This document shows, piece by piece, positions 13,901 to 19,634 of a stretch of DNA of 19,634 nucleotides; position 1 is the stretch's first letter; each line of letters opens with the position of its first letter. The notes beneath the pieces were generated by a model that searched no databases, had not been told where the DNA came from, and saw only the letters and a list, made by a program, of their open reading frames with translations. The DNA is from DASYSA01 sp036003885 (GTDB lineage: Bacteria > Acidobacteriota > Blastocatellia > UBA7656): positions 1 to 19,634 of the forward strand of contig DASYSA010000014.1 of the NCBI GenBank assembly GCA_036003885.1. The letters are read 5' to 3'. The position numbers and the translations under genes are program-made.

Positions 13901-14242
13901 TGAGTTTGGCTGACCCCGAACGCCACCTTCTCTGTCGAAGTCGACCCTCCCCGTGGAAACGAAGTCGCGCAAGTAGCCTTTTTGGTTCGCCGCAAGAACT
14001 GTCGCCCAGATGTGTTTGCAGATCGCAACGTTTCCCGCGTAGTAGGGGCACGTGCAGGAAACGCGAAGAGCCTTTCCGTCGTTCCTCAGCCACACTGCGT
14101 AATCGTCACCGCCGTGCACAGTGGCCGTGATCTGGTTCTCTGTAGTTTCAGTAATCGTGACGCGACCATAGTGGTACAGGTCGATCGCCCTCCTCCGCAC
14201 TCCAGTTCGAACCAGGGGGGACAAGTTACGGATCAGTGACAT
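10925..14242 (-). CDS. SWIM zinc-finger SNF2-family helicase
   Basis: This 1105-residue protein is an ATP-driven DNA translocase of the bacterial SNF2/Rad54-like group. An N-terminal SWIM zinc finger (C63-x-C65-x9-C75-x-H77 in CTCPYYAGNVAICKH) is followed by a long SNF2-associated region to about residue 600. Two RecA-like lobes come next: Walker A near 650 (DDMGLGKT), the Walker B motif DESQ near 768 in place of DEAH, motif III SGTPVENHLGELWSLF, and motifs V-VI near 1010-1050 (GLGLNLTAAE, then DRAYRIGQ). The start at 14242 has GGGAG 5-6 bases upstream, and a promoter lies at 14272-14300. Such proteins may remodel protein-DNA complexes or take part in transcription recycling, repair or phage defence; the exact role is unknown. 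It stands alone, divergent from an ABC exporter. Confidence 0.95.
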   Translation of the reverse strand: MSLIRNLSPLVRTGVRRRAIDLYHYGRVTITETTENQITATVHGGDDYAVWLRNDGKALRVSCTCPYYAGNVAICKHIWATVLAANQKGYLRDFVSTGRVDFDREGGVRGQPNSSTREHQVKPAPPPVWMERLNELTRATPERRESTRWPAEREIVYLVDVPVTLSAQSLTVQVSYRDRKKNLEWTRIKPFGVSAEQVARLPNPLDREILSLLVCTGGDQYYGIYGTSARSRFWLKHPAEQTLIPMMCRTGRCRLSAEGQVDYPEIVWDDGPPWKFSVDVRPNNTSQQYVVVGSLRRGDEQMDLTEPALVLSGGLVFTRERAARFDDSGAFDLISRLRRMGPLHVPMRSGPDLIERILAIPGALSLHLPDELKVEEVEVAPQPRLKITRRDNLSYWGPPKLYAELSFSYEGVIIRAGQTNRGTLSKESRRFILRDQPAEQAADDLLRKVGFRQGYSYETRKQELTLAGSKLPRATRTLLEAGWHIEADGKLYRQPGAVRIEISSGIDWFELGGEVDFGGASATLPALLAALKRGDDTVLLGDGTFGLLSEEWLARYGLLIGLGKADEDHLRFTRSQVGLLDALLAAQPEVTFDANFARARDELMSFEGVQPTLPPDGFTGELRPYQCEGLGWLHFLQRFGFGGCLADDMGLGKTVMVLALLESRRRLRANGKGQPGVSKRRKKSGAPEGNGSLNRPGPSLVVVPRSIVFNWKQEAARFTPGLRVLDHTGVERLKATDHFDDYDLVITTYGTLRRDAIQFKDKKFDYVILDESQAIKNASTESAKAARLLQGDHRLALSGTPVENHLGELWSLFEFLNPGLLGSASAFKLGGGALRNPDEQTRRLLSRALRPFILRRTKAQVATELPPKLEQTIYCEMEPVQRKLYDELRDHYRGVLLGRIEREGMNRSKMQILEALLRLRQAACHPGLIDKTRTLESSAKLDVLLPQLAEVIEEGHKALVFSQFTSLLAIVRERLDREKINYEYLDGRTRDRQARVEIFQNDPECRLFLISLKAGGLGLNLTAAEYVFLLDPWWNPAVEAQAIDRAYRIGQTRHVFAYRLIARDTVEEKVLELQKTKRELADAIINADNSLIRSLGREDLELLLS

Positions 14243-14271
14243 GCGGGCTCCCGTTAATAAAGGAAATAGAT

Positions 14272-14300
14272 AGGATAGACAAACTCGCGGCGCGGATCAA
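14272..14300 (-). promoter_or_regulatory. Candidate promoter for the SNF2 helicase gene
   Basis: On the minus strand TTGATC (14300-14295) and TATCCT (14277-14272) are 17 bases apart. The predicted transcript start is about 25 bases before the ATG at 14242. Spacing is ideal; each hexamer has two mismatches. Confidence 0.5.
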
Positions 14301-14380
14301 AGGCGAAACCAGTCCAGGGTGCGCGTCACGATCTTATCACCATACTTGACCAACCTTCCCAATCCGGTCCATGTTACCGG

Positions 14381-16231
14381 GTGATGAGCAGGAGAACGAG
14401 CCCACCGGACGACCCCTTGACCGGCAAACACAAGAGTGAAGCGGACAACGAGAAGAAAGGCTCTCCGCGAGATCTGCTGAGGCTGCTCGCTTACGCCAAA
14501 CCCTATCGAGCAAGACTGACGGTCGCGCTGGTCAGCCTTCTCATCGCGGGCCTGTTTGGCCTTTCGTTCCCCAAAATCGTGCAGTTGATCGTAGATGCTG
14601 CCTTCACATTAAAAGACTCGGCGAGGCTCAATCGATACGCGTTGCTACTGATCGGCGTGTTTGCCTGTCAGGCCGCCTTCAGCTTCTTACGTTCATATCT
14701 CCTGTCGTACACAGGCGAACGAATAGTCGCCGATGTGCGCACTCAGGTTTACGCACATCTCATCGAGTTGCCCTTCTCATTCTTCGCCAAACGCCGAGTC
14801 GGGGAGTTGACCTCGCGCCTGGCCTCAGATGTAAGCGTGATCCAGACAGTTACCACAGGCAGCCTCACTGAGCTTCTTCGGCTGGCCATTGTGCTGGTGG
14901 GAGGCATCGCTATGATCACCATCACCAACGCAAGGCTGACGCTGGTAATGATCGCGGTGGTTCCTGTGGTGATCCTGTCGGCGCATTACTATGGCAGATA
15001 CGTCCGCCGGATGAGCACGCGAGTCCAGGACCAACTCGCGGAAGCGAATTCAGTTCTGCAGGAGACTCTCTCAGCCATACGAATCGTCCAGTCGTTCGTC
15101 AGGGAGGAGTACGAACGAATGAGGTACGGCGAGAGGATTCGAGAAGCGTTGCGGCTCGCGGTCAAGCGTTCAGTGGCGGGGGGCGGTTTCATCGCCTTCA
15201 TCATTTTCGTGGTCTACAGCGGCATTGTAGTTGTGCTCTGGTTCGGCAGCCGTATGGTTATCTCCGGACGGCTCTCACCAGGGGAATTGATAGCCTTCGT
15301 GTTGTACACCTTCGTAGTCGGCGGGGGGATAGGCGGGATGTCGGAGCTGTACGGCCAGTTTCAACAGGCAATCGGCGCGACGCGGCGAGTGTTCGAGCTT
15401 CTGGACACGACTCCCGACATCCGCGACCCCGAGTCACCTATTCCTCTTGAGGACGTGACTGGCCGCGTTGAGTTCAGAGACGTCTACTTCGCTTATCCGG
15501 ACGAGCGCGAACTGCCTGTGCTCAAGGGCGTGAGCATTGACGCTCGGAGTGGAGAGGTGATCGCCCTGGTTGGACCTAGCGGGGCGGGCAAGTCGACGCT
15601 CGTCGCATTGATCCCTCGATTCTACGATGTGACTTCGGGCGAGATTCTGGTTGATGGCAAGAGAGTTGGAGACGTCCGGCTCAAAGATCTGCGAAGTGCA
15701 ATAGGCCTCGTCCCTCAGGAGACAACGCTGTTCGGCGGGACGATTCGCGAGAACATCGCCTACGGCAAACTCGATGGAACCGACGAAGAGATTGAGGCAG
15801 CGGCTCGCGCGGCGCATGCACACGAGTTCATCAGCGAGTTCCCGCAAGGCTACGACACGATCGTGGGTGAGCGCGGAGTGAAGCTCTCGGGAGGAGAGCG
15901 CCAGCGCGTCGCCATCGCGAGGGCCTTGCTCAAGAACCCGGCGATACTCATTCTGGATGAAGCCACCAGCTCGCTTGACTCGGAATCGGAGCGGCTGGTT
16001 CAGGATGCGCTCGAAACGTTGATGGAGGGACGCACAACCTTCGTGATTGCCCATCGGCTATCGACTGTTCGACGAGCCGATAGAATAGTTGTGCTCGATC
16101 AAGGCAGGATCATTGAGGATGGCACTCAGGATGAACTGCTGGCCAGGGATGGCCTCTACAAGCAGCTCTACGAGATTCAATTCAGGAACTACACCCCGCC
16201 GGTCAGCGCCGGATCCGAAGCGGAATGGTGA
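14381..16231 (+). CDS. ABC exporter, fused permease and ATPase (MsbA/multidrug type)
   Basis: The 616-residue half-transporter would act as a homodimer in the inner membrane, exporting lipids or drugs with ATP. Six hydrophobic segments occupy about residues 35-325, including LLIAGLFGLSFPKIVQLIV, FIAFIIFVVYSGIVVVLWFG and ELIAFVLYTFVVGGGIGG. The nucleotide-binding domain (about 365-605) has Walker A GPSGAGKST near 399, the Q-loop in LVPQETTLFGG, signature LSGGERQR near 501, Walker B ILILDEATSSLDS near 521-533 and the H-loop in VIAHRLS. The N-terminus is charged, without a signal peptide. GTG 14381 and ATG 14384 are adjacent possible starts; neither has a clear ribosome site. It is convergent with the ceramidase-like gene, 38 bases apart. 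The substrate cannot be told from sequence, so no symbol is given. Confidence 0.93.
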   Translation: MMSRRTSPPDDPLTGKHKSEADNEKKGSPRDLLRLLAYAKPYRARLTVALVSLLIAGLFGLSFPKIVQLIVDAAFTLKDSARLNRYALLLIGVFACQAAFSFLRSYLLSYTGERIVADVRTQVYAHLIELPFSFFAKRRVGELTSRLASDVSVIQTVTTGSLTELLRLAIVLVGGIAMITITNARLTLVMIAVVPVVILSAHYYGRYVRRMSTRVQDQLAEANSVLQETLSAIRIVQSFVREEYERMRYGERIREALRLAVKRSVAGGGFIAFIIFVVYSGIVVVLWFGSRMVISGRLSPGELIAFVLYTFVVGGGIGGMSELYGQFQQAIGATRRVFELLDTTPDIRDPESPIPLEDVTGRVEFRDVYFAYPDERELPVLKGVSIDARSGEVIALVGPSGAGKSTLVALIPRFYDVTSGEILVDGKRVGDVRLKDLRSAIGLVPQETTLFGGTIRENIAYGKLDGTDEEIEAAARAAHAHEFISEFPQGYDTIVGERGVKLSGGERQRVAIARALLKNPAILILDEATSSLDSESERLVQDALETLMEGRTTFVIAHRLSTVRRADRIVVLDQGRIIEDGTQDELLARDGLYKQLYEIQFRNYTPPVSAGSEAEW

Positions 16232-16269
16232 TGCAGGCGCGAGTGGCGGAGGTTGAGAGCATCGTCTAT

Positions 16270-17709
16270 TCACCTGCCTGCCAGCGGTCGCCGGCCGCAT
16301 TCTCTCACCATCTCGTGAACTTTTGTGATTATCTTCTCTTCGACTCCCGGAGCGAATGGAGCCGGCAAGTCGTAGAAGACCACCGACCCGTCCGCCTCAT
16401 ATCCCCCCTCTTTCAAAACTCGGGCGGAAGGAACGTATCCGAAGACGTCATTACTGTAGCTGGCAACCCATAGCCCGCTCGAACCCAGCTCGCGTTTCAA
16501 GCGCAGAGCGTAATCGCTCACGACTTCCCCGGCCAGGGCGACCATTGTCAGCTCGGAACCGAACTGAAAGACCTGCACCGTGTACTTAAGCTCGGATGGA
16601 AGCTTGCCGTCCCGTTTCAGCCGCGCCAGCAGGCGCCTGGCGTGGCTGCGGCGGAACCGGTCGGGATCAGAGAGCTGCTTCACCAGCTCCTTCTCGGTGG
16701 GCGCAGGGGCCAGAGGCAGCATGAATCTGTCGAAGGCAATCCTCAACGGCCCGTGAACAGGCAAAGGAGAGCCGCTCATCGCGCGGTCGACCGCTGCTGC
16801 GAGACTCTGGCCGTGGGCGAGCGCCAGTTCAGGCGTGCCGTTCGGCTGAGGATTGATATCGCCTCCGCAGCCCATGACGAAGAGAGCAGTCGCTCCGGGG
16901 TGCGCCTTCTCGAGCGCTGCCTGGGCGAAGCCCGCATAATCACCGGCGAATTTGTAGAACTCACCCGGCAATGCCGTGTTATGGCAGGCGTACCCAAATA
17001 GGATCGCGCGCACGCCGCCGTGCGGGGAGTCGATTCGCAGGACCGGCACATCGTGGTCTACGGCGCCGTCCTTATCGCTTCCGAATTGAAAACCATCCGG
17101 CCCGCGTACGCGCCGGTTCACGCCAAACATTGCCACGGACCTGGAGAAGGAGAGGCGCGCCGGCGTCAGTTCCTTGAGGGCCTCATCGATCACAGCGACG
17201 AGCTTGTCTTCCAACTGGCGGCTATATTCGGCGATAGCAGCCTTCTGTTTCGCGCTCAGTTTAGTCCCGCTCATCATACCTTCGAGCGAACCGTGAAGGG
17301 CCGGGCCGCAATGCGTATGCGATGAAGTCAGCAGAAGGTGGGACCGCGGCAGGCCGAGCAGCTGATGTACGCGGGTCGCCACAGGCTCGGCGATGGAGTG
17401 GGATAGACCGATTAGATCAGTGGTCACGATGACCACTCGCTTGCCGTGTTCGTCTTCCAGGGCGAGCGCTTTGGCGTAAAGATCCTGAAGCTTGCCCTGA
17501 GAGGGTCTGGATCGAGAGGCATAGCCTGCCATCCAGAGCGAATGCCGCGGCGTTATGACGATCCTGGCAACGCCGGCTTTCCAACCGTGCGATGAAGCAG
17601 GAACCTGAGCATAGAAATCAAGCGGCGAACTCCGGTCGAGTGCCGCCACGAGGATAACAGCCGTAACAAAGATGCTGACGCGTCTCCCCATCTCTCTCAA
17701 CATTGCCAT
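16270..17709 (-). CDS. Neutral/alkaline ceramidase N-terminal-domain-like secreted protein
   Basis: From ATG 17709 the product is 479 residues; ATG 17703, ATG 17691 and an earlier TTG at 17727 are alternatives. The start MAMLREMGRRVSIF followed by VTAVILVAAL is a signal peptide or anchor. The body matches the N-terminal domain of neutral ceramidases: GVARIVITP at the start, SSHTHCGP (H131 and H133, zinc site), GYACHNTALPG (H243), and later LAGEVVSDY and NDVFGYVP, which correspond to the Glu and Tyr ligands. The usual GDxSP motif carrying the nucleophilic serine reads GDINP (N286 in this numbering), and the C-terminal immunoglobulin-like domain of true ceramidases is absent. Enzymatic hydrolysis of ceramide is therefore doubtful. 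It probably acts in the periplasm or outside the cell. It follows the PAS gene by about 125 bases. Confidence 0.88.
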   Translation of the reverse strand: MAMLREMGRRVSIFVTAVILVAALDRSSPLDFYAQVPASSHGWKAGVARIVITPRHSLWMAGYASRSRPSQGKLQDLYAKALALEDEHGKRVVIVTTDLIGLSHSIAEPVATRVHQLLGLPRSHLLLTSSHTHCGPALHGSLEGMMSGTKLSAKQKAAIAEYSRQLEDKLVAVIDEALKELTPARLSFSRSVAMFGVNRRVRGPDGFQFGSDKDGAVDHDVPVLRIDSPHGGVRAILFGYACHNTALPGEFYKFAGDYAGFAQAALEKAHPGATALFVMGCGGDINPQPNGTPELALAHGQSLAAAVDRAMSGSPLPVHGPLRIAFDRFMLPLAPAPTEKELVKQLSDPDRFRRSHARRLLARLKRDGKLPSELKYTVQVFQFGSELTMVALAGEVVSDYALRLKRELGSSGLWVASYSNDVFGYVPSARVLKEGGYEADGSVVFYDLPAPFAPGVEEKIITKVHEMVRECGRRPLAGR

Positions 17710-17833
17710 AACAACTAGCTCGCACAAGCCGGGGCATTACGTGGGCCATGTGTATATCGGATTGCATCGTTGCGAGCAGGTGCTTCACGTGGAACGCCGC
17801 AGGGGCCCGGCCAGGGCAGCGCCGTCCGTTCGT

Positions 17834-19159
17834 TCACTCGCTTGCCTGCTTCGGCGCTTCAGTTGATTCCCGATGAATGATGGTATAGAGCTTTTTGGTG
17901 CCCACCTCGACTTGGGAGATCGAGGCCTCAAGGGGAAATTCCTCGCCGTCGGCGCGACGCCCGATGGTTAAGCGCCAGGAGCTGGTCGGGTCGTGCTTGA
18001 CTGCAGTTTTGTCCAATCCGTGGCCGTCGTCTCGATGAGCAACATTGAAGCAGCCGGGGATGAACCGCTCGATGGGTTGCCCTATTGCTTCGGCGGCTGA
18101 GCAGCGAAAGAGCTTCTCGGCAGCCCGGTTGAAGAGAATGATTAGCAGCTCATCGTTAGTTGTAATGATACCGTCTGTGATGGCCCCGATGACGCTTGCC
18201 AACTGCTCCTTGCTTTCAACCAGGGCCGCTTCGGCTCTCTTATAGTTTGTAATGTCTCGAGCAATCACCACAACTTCGTCTTCGCCGCTGGCAACTACAC
18301 GAGCCTCGTAATGGCGTATTCCGTCCGCCGCCGGGGTCGAATACTCAAAGAGCTGGGCCCGTCCGGTTTCAAGAGCCAACTGAATATGCTCGAGGGACTT
18401 TTCGGCCGCGCCGGGGGGGAGACCGACGTCGAGGATGCTCCTGCCTATTATCTCCTCGGGTGAGATCTTCTGGCGGCTGCTCTTATCGATCCGAAAATCG
18501 AGACAAGTCCCGTCGCTGCTTGTTCGAAAGATCAGGTCGGGAATGGCATCGAGCAGCGCACGGGCGCGCTCCTCGCTGTCGCGCACTGCCTGCTCCATGG
18601 CCTTTCGTTCGGAAATGTCGGTAATAGCAGTCCGGCACAGGATCCGGCGGTGCGCGTGGCGTTCGTTTCCGTCGACCGGAATGCTCTGAAGTTGAACGTA
18701 GGTGGAACGTCCACCCCGCACCTCCAAACTGAGATCCGTTACCACCTTATCCACGGTTTTCTGACAACGACTAATGTGGTCTCGAAACCGACCCGCATCG
18801 CTTGGTGTCACAAAGACGACAAATGGCTTGCCGATCAGCCGAGTCCGATCTCTGCCGAGCATCGCCGCGCCGGTCAAGTTCATCTCGCGGATGCAGCCCT
18901 TCTCGTCCAGGGTCATGTAACCGGTTGGGGCAAAATCGTACAGATTCAGGTAGCCATTGCGTGACTCTTCGAGCTCATGCCGGGTCTCGAGCAATTCCCG
19001 ATTCTGCACTTCCAGCTCCAGTTGATGCACCTCGAGATTGTGCACGACACTCGCCAGGTCGTCATTCTGCTGTTCCGACAACGCAGTTCTGTCGGCCGCC
19101 TGGAGCGACCTTAGTGCCTCGTCCAGCTGAGAATCGCTCATCTTATCGTAGTTCTTCAC
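17834..19159 (-). CDS. PAS-only sensory protein (three PAS domains, no output domain)
   Basis: The 441-residue cytoplasmic protein begins with a coiled coil (about 30-70, LEVHQLELEVQNRELLETRH) of the kind found before PAS domains in sensor kinases. Three PAS/PAC units follow: about 70-184 (YDFAPTGYMTLDEKGCIREMN), 200-307 (LLDAIPDLIFRTSSDGTCLD) and 318-430 (VIGAITDGIITTNDELLIILF). After the third, the chain ends as TIIHRESTEAPKQASE, exactly where a histidine kinase or other output domain usually begins. No kinase, cyclase or HTH sequence is seen in the 106 bases beyond. The start is GTG 19159 with AAGAGG about 7 bases upstream; ATG 19141 is an alternative. It may bind a small molecule and regulate a separate partner, or be a truncated sensor kinase. 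Confidence 0.93.
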   Translation of the reverse strand: MKNYDKMSDSQLDEALRSLQAADRTALSEQQNDDLASVVHNLEVHQLELEVQNRELLETRHELEESRNGYLNLYDFAPTGYMTLDEKGCIREMNLTGAAMLGRDRTRLIGKPFVVFVTPSDAGRFRDHISRCQKTVDKVVTDLSLEVRGGRSTYVQLQSIPVDGNERHAHRRILCRTAITDISERKAMEQAVRDSEERARALLDAIPDLIFRTSSDGTCLDFRIDKSSRQKISPEEIIGRSILDVGLPPGAAEKSLEHIQLALETGRAQLFEYSTPAADGIRHYEARVVASGEDEVVVIARDITNYKRAEAALVESKEQLASVIGAITDGIITTNDELLIILFNRAAEKLFRCSAAEAIGQPIERFIPGCFNVAHRDDGHGLDKTAVKHDPTSSWRLTIGRRADGEEFPLEASISQVEVGTKKLYTIIHRESTEAPKQASE

Positions 19160-19494
19160 GATGAACCTCTTCTCAAGACCTTACTGACCCGCCATCAGCA
19201 CCCCGCAGAGAATCCACGGTTTGTGCGGCGGTCATCAAGTCAATGCTTCTTAGAACCAGTTTGTTTTCGGTGCCGACCCCCTTCATTCGCCTCCCGACGT
19301 TCTTCCGGCCCTGGATACCCTCCCGTATCGGCGTGTGACGGAAACAGGAATTCACAGGGGGCCGGAGAATCGTCTTCCTCTCAACGCGGCGTTGTGGCTA
19401 TGCTTTCAAACCTTGAACGGGATCCGGCGCTTGCCTGTGATGATCATATCTTAGCTTGTTTTGGGTGAGCATGGGAAGATAGAAGTGGGGGGAG
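19160..19494. other. Gene-poor stretch upstream of the PAS gene
   Basis: No convincing gene is present; the short frames here lack ribosome sites and family-like sequence. It should hold the PAS gene's promoter, but I see no clear -35/-10 pair. A segment at 19264-19280 (TTTTCGGTGCCGACCCC) resembles motifs I recall near REP-associated transposase remnants; this is weak. The heptamer array begins at 19495. Confidence 0.55.
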
Positions 19495-19634
19495 AGGATC
19501 TGGGATCTGGGATTTAGGATCTAGGATCTGGGATCTAGGTTAGGATTTAGGATCTGGGATCTAGGATCTGGGATCTTTGAGGGCATGTGGCCAGATCCTA
19601 AATCCTAACCTAGATCCTAAATCCTAAATCCTAA
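19495..19634. repeat. Large inverted array of 7-base units (RGGATYT family), cut by window end
   Basis: Six perfect heptamers (AGGATCT, GGGATCT, GGGATTT and similar, 19495-19536) are followed by a 5-base unit AGGTT (19537-19541) and five more heptamers (19542-19576). A 16-base loop (19577-19592) comes next, then AGATCCT and AAATCCT, a 5-base AACCT (19607-19611) and three more inverted units to 19632. The short AGGTT/AACCT unit occurs in both arms, showing they are an inverted duplication. The array continues past the edge. It is the same family as 2083-2164. Confidence 0.94.

Noticed and set aside
14346..14375. TTGACC followed 18 bases later by CATGTT upstream of the ABC exporter
   Set aside because: The -10 is poor and lies only about 8 bases from the start codon; not strong enough to call.
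19173..19355. A 60-codon minus-strand frame upstream of the PAS gene
   Set aside because: No ribosome site, no similarity I recognise, and composition typical of non-coding sequence.

Overview
The window looks like chromosome from a GC-rich soil bacterium, most likely an Acidobacteriota of the Blastocatellia type. The reasons are a bshB1-bshA bacillithiol gene pair, abundant secreted TPR and carboxypeptidase-regulatory-domain proteins, retropepsin-like proteins, a SWIM-SNF2 helicase and dispersed heptameric inverted repeats. The taxonomic assignment is inference from gene content; no rRNA or tRNA gene is present to fix it.

Layout, left to right. A nucleotidyltransferase gene of AbiEii/MNT type runs off the left edge on the minus strand. 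Divergent from it, an ECF sigma factor gene heads a plus-strand operon with two tandem paralogous genes of unknown function; the first has a suspicious C-terminus. A hairpin-forming array of 7-base units follows, and the bshA stop codon lies inside it. bshA and bshB1 form a minus-strand operon for the first two steps of bacillithiol synthesis. Divergent from them is a small Ddn/DUF385-type flavin or deazaflavin oxidoreductase, followed by a secreted TPR protein. Next is a minus-strand two-gene operon in which an archaeal-type 8-oxoguanine glycosylase (Ogg2) overlaps by 4 bases a TPR protein carrying two retropepsin-like domains. A plus-strand operon then couples an MFS sugar-acid transporter, apparently with an AUU start codon, to an L-rhamnonate-dehydratase-like enolase-superfamily enzyme. 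A 1105-residue SWIM-SNF2 helicase (minus) and an MsbA-type ABC exporter (plus) diverge from each other. A neutral-ceramidase-like secreted protein and a PAS-only sensory protein follow on the minus strand. The window ends in a gene-poor stretch and a second, larger array of the same heptamer family.

The genes form several unrelated small operons: thiol redox, oxidative DNA repair, sugar-acid catabolism, membrane export and signalling. I see no prophage, CRISPR array, complete insertion sequence or RNA gene. The most unusual material is the ECF operon with two paralogs where an anti-sigma gene might be expected, the two inverted heptamer arrays, the AUU start, the Ogg2/double-retropepsin coupling and the ceramidase-like protein that seems to lack the nucleophilic serine.
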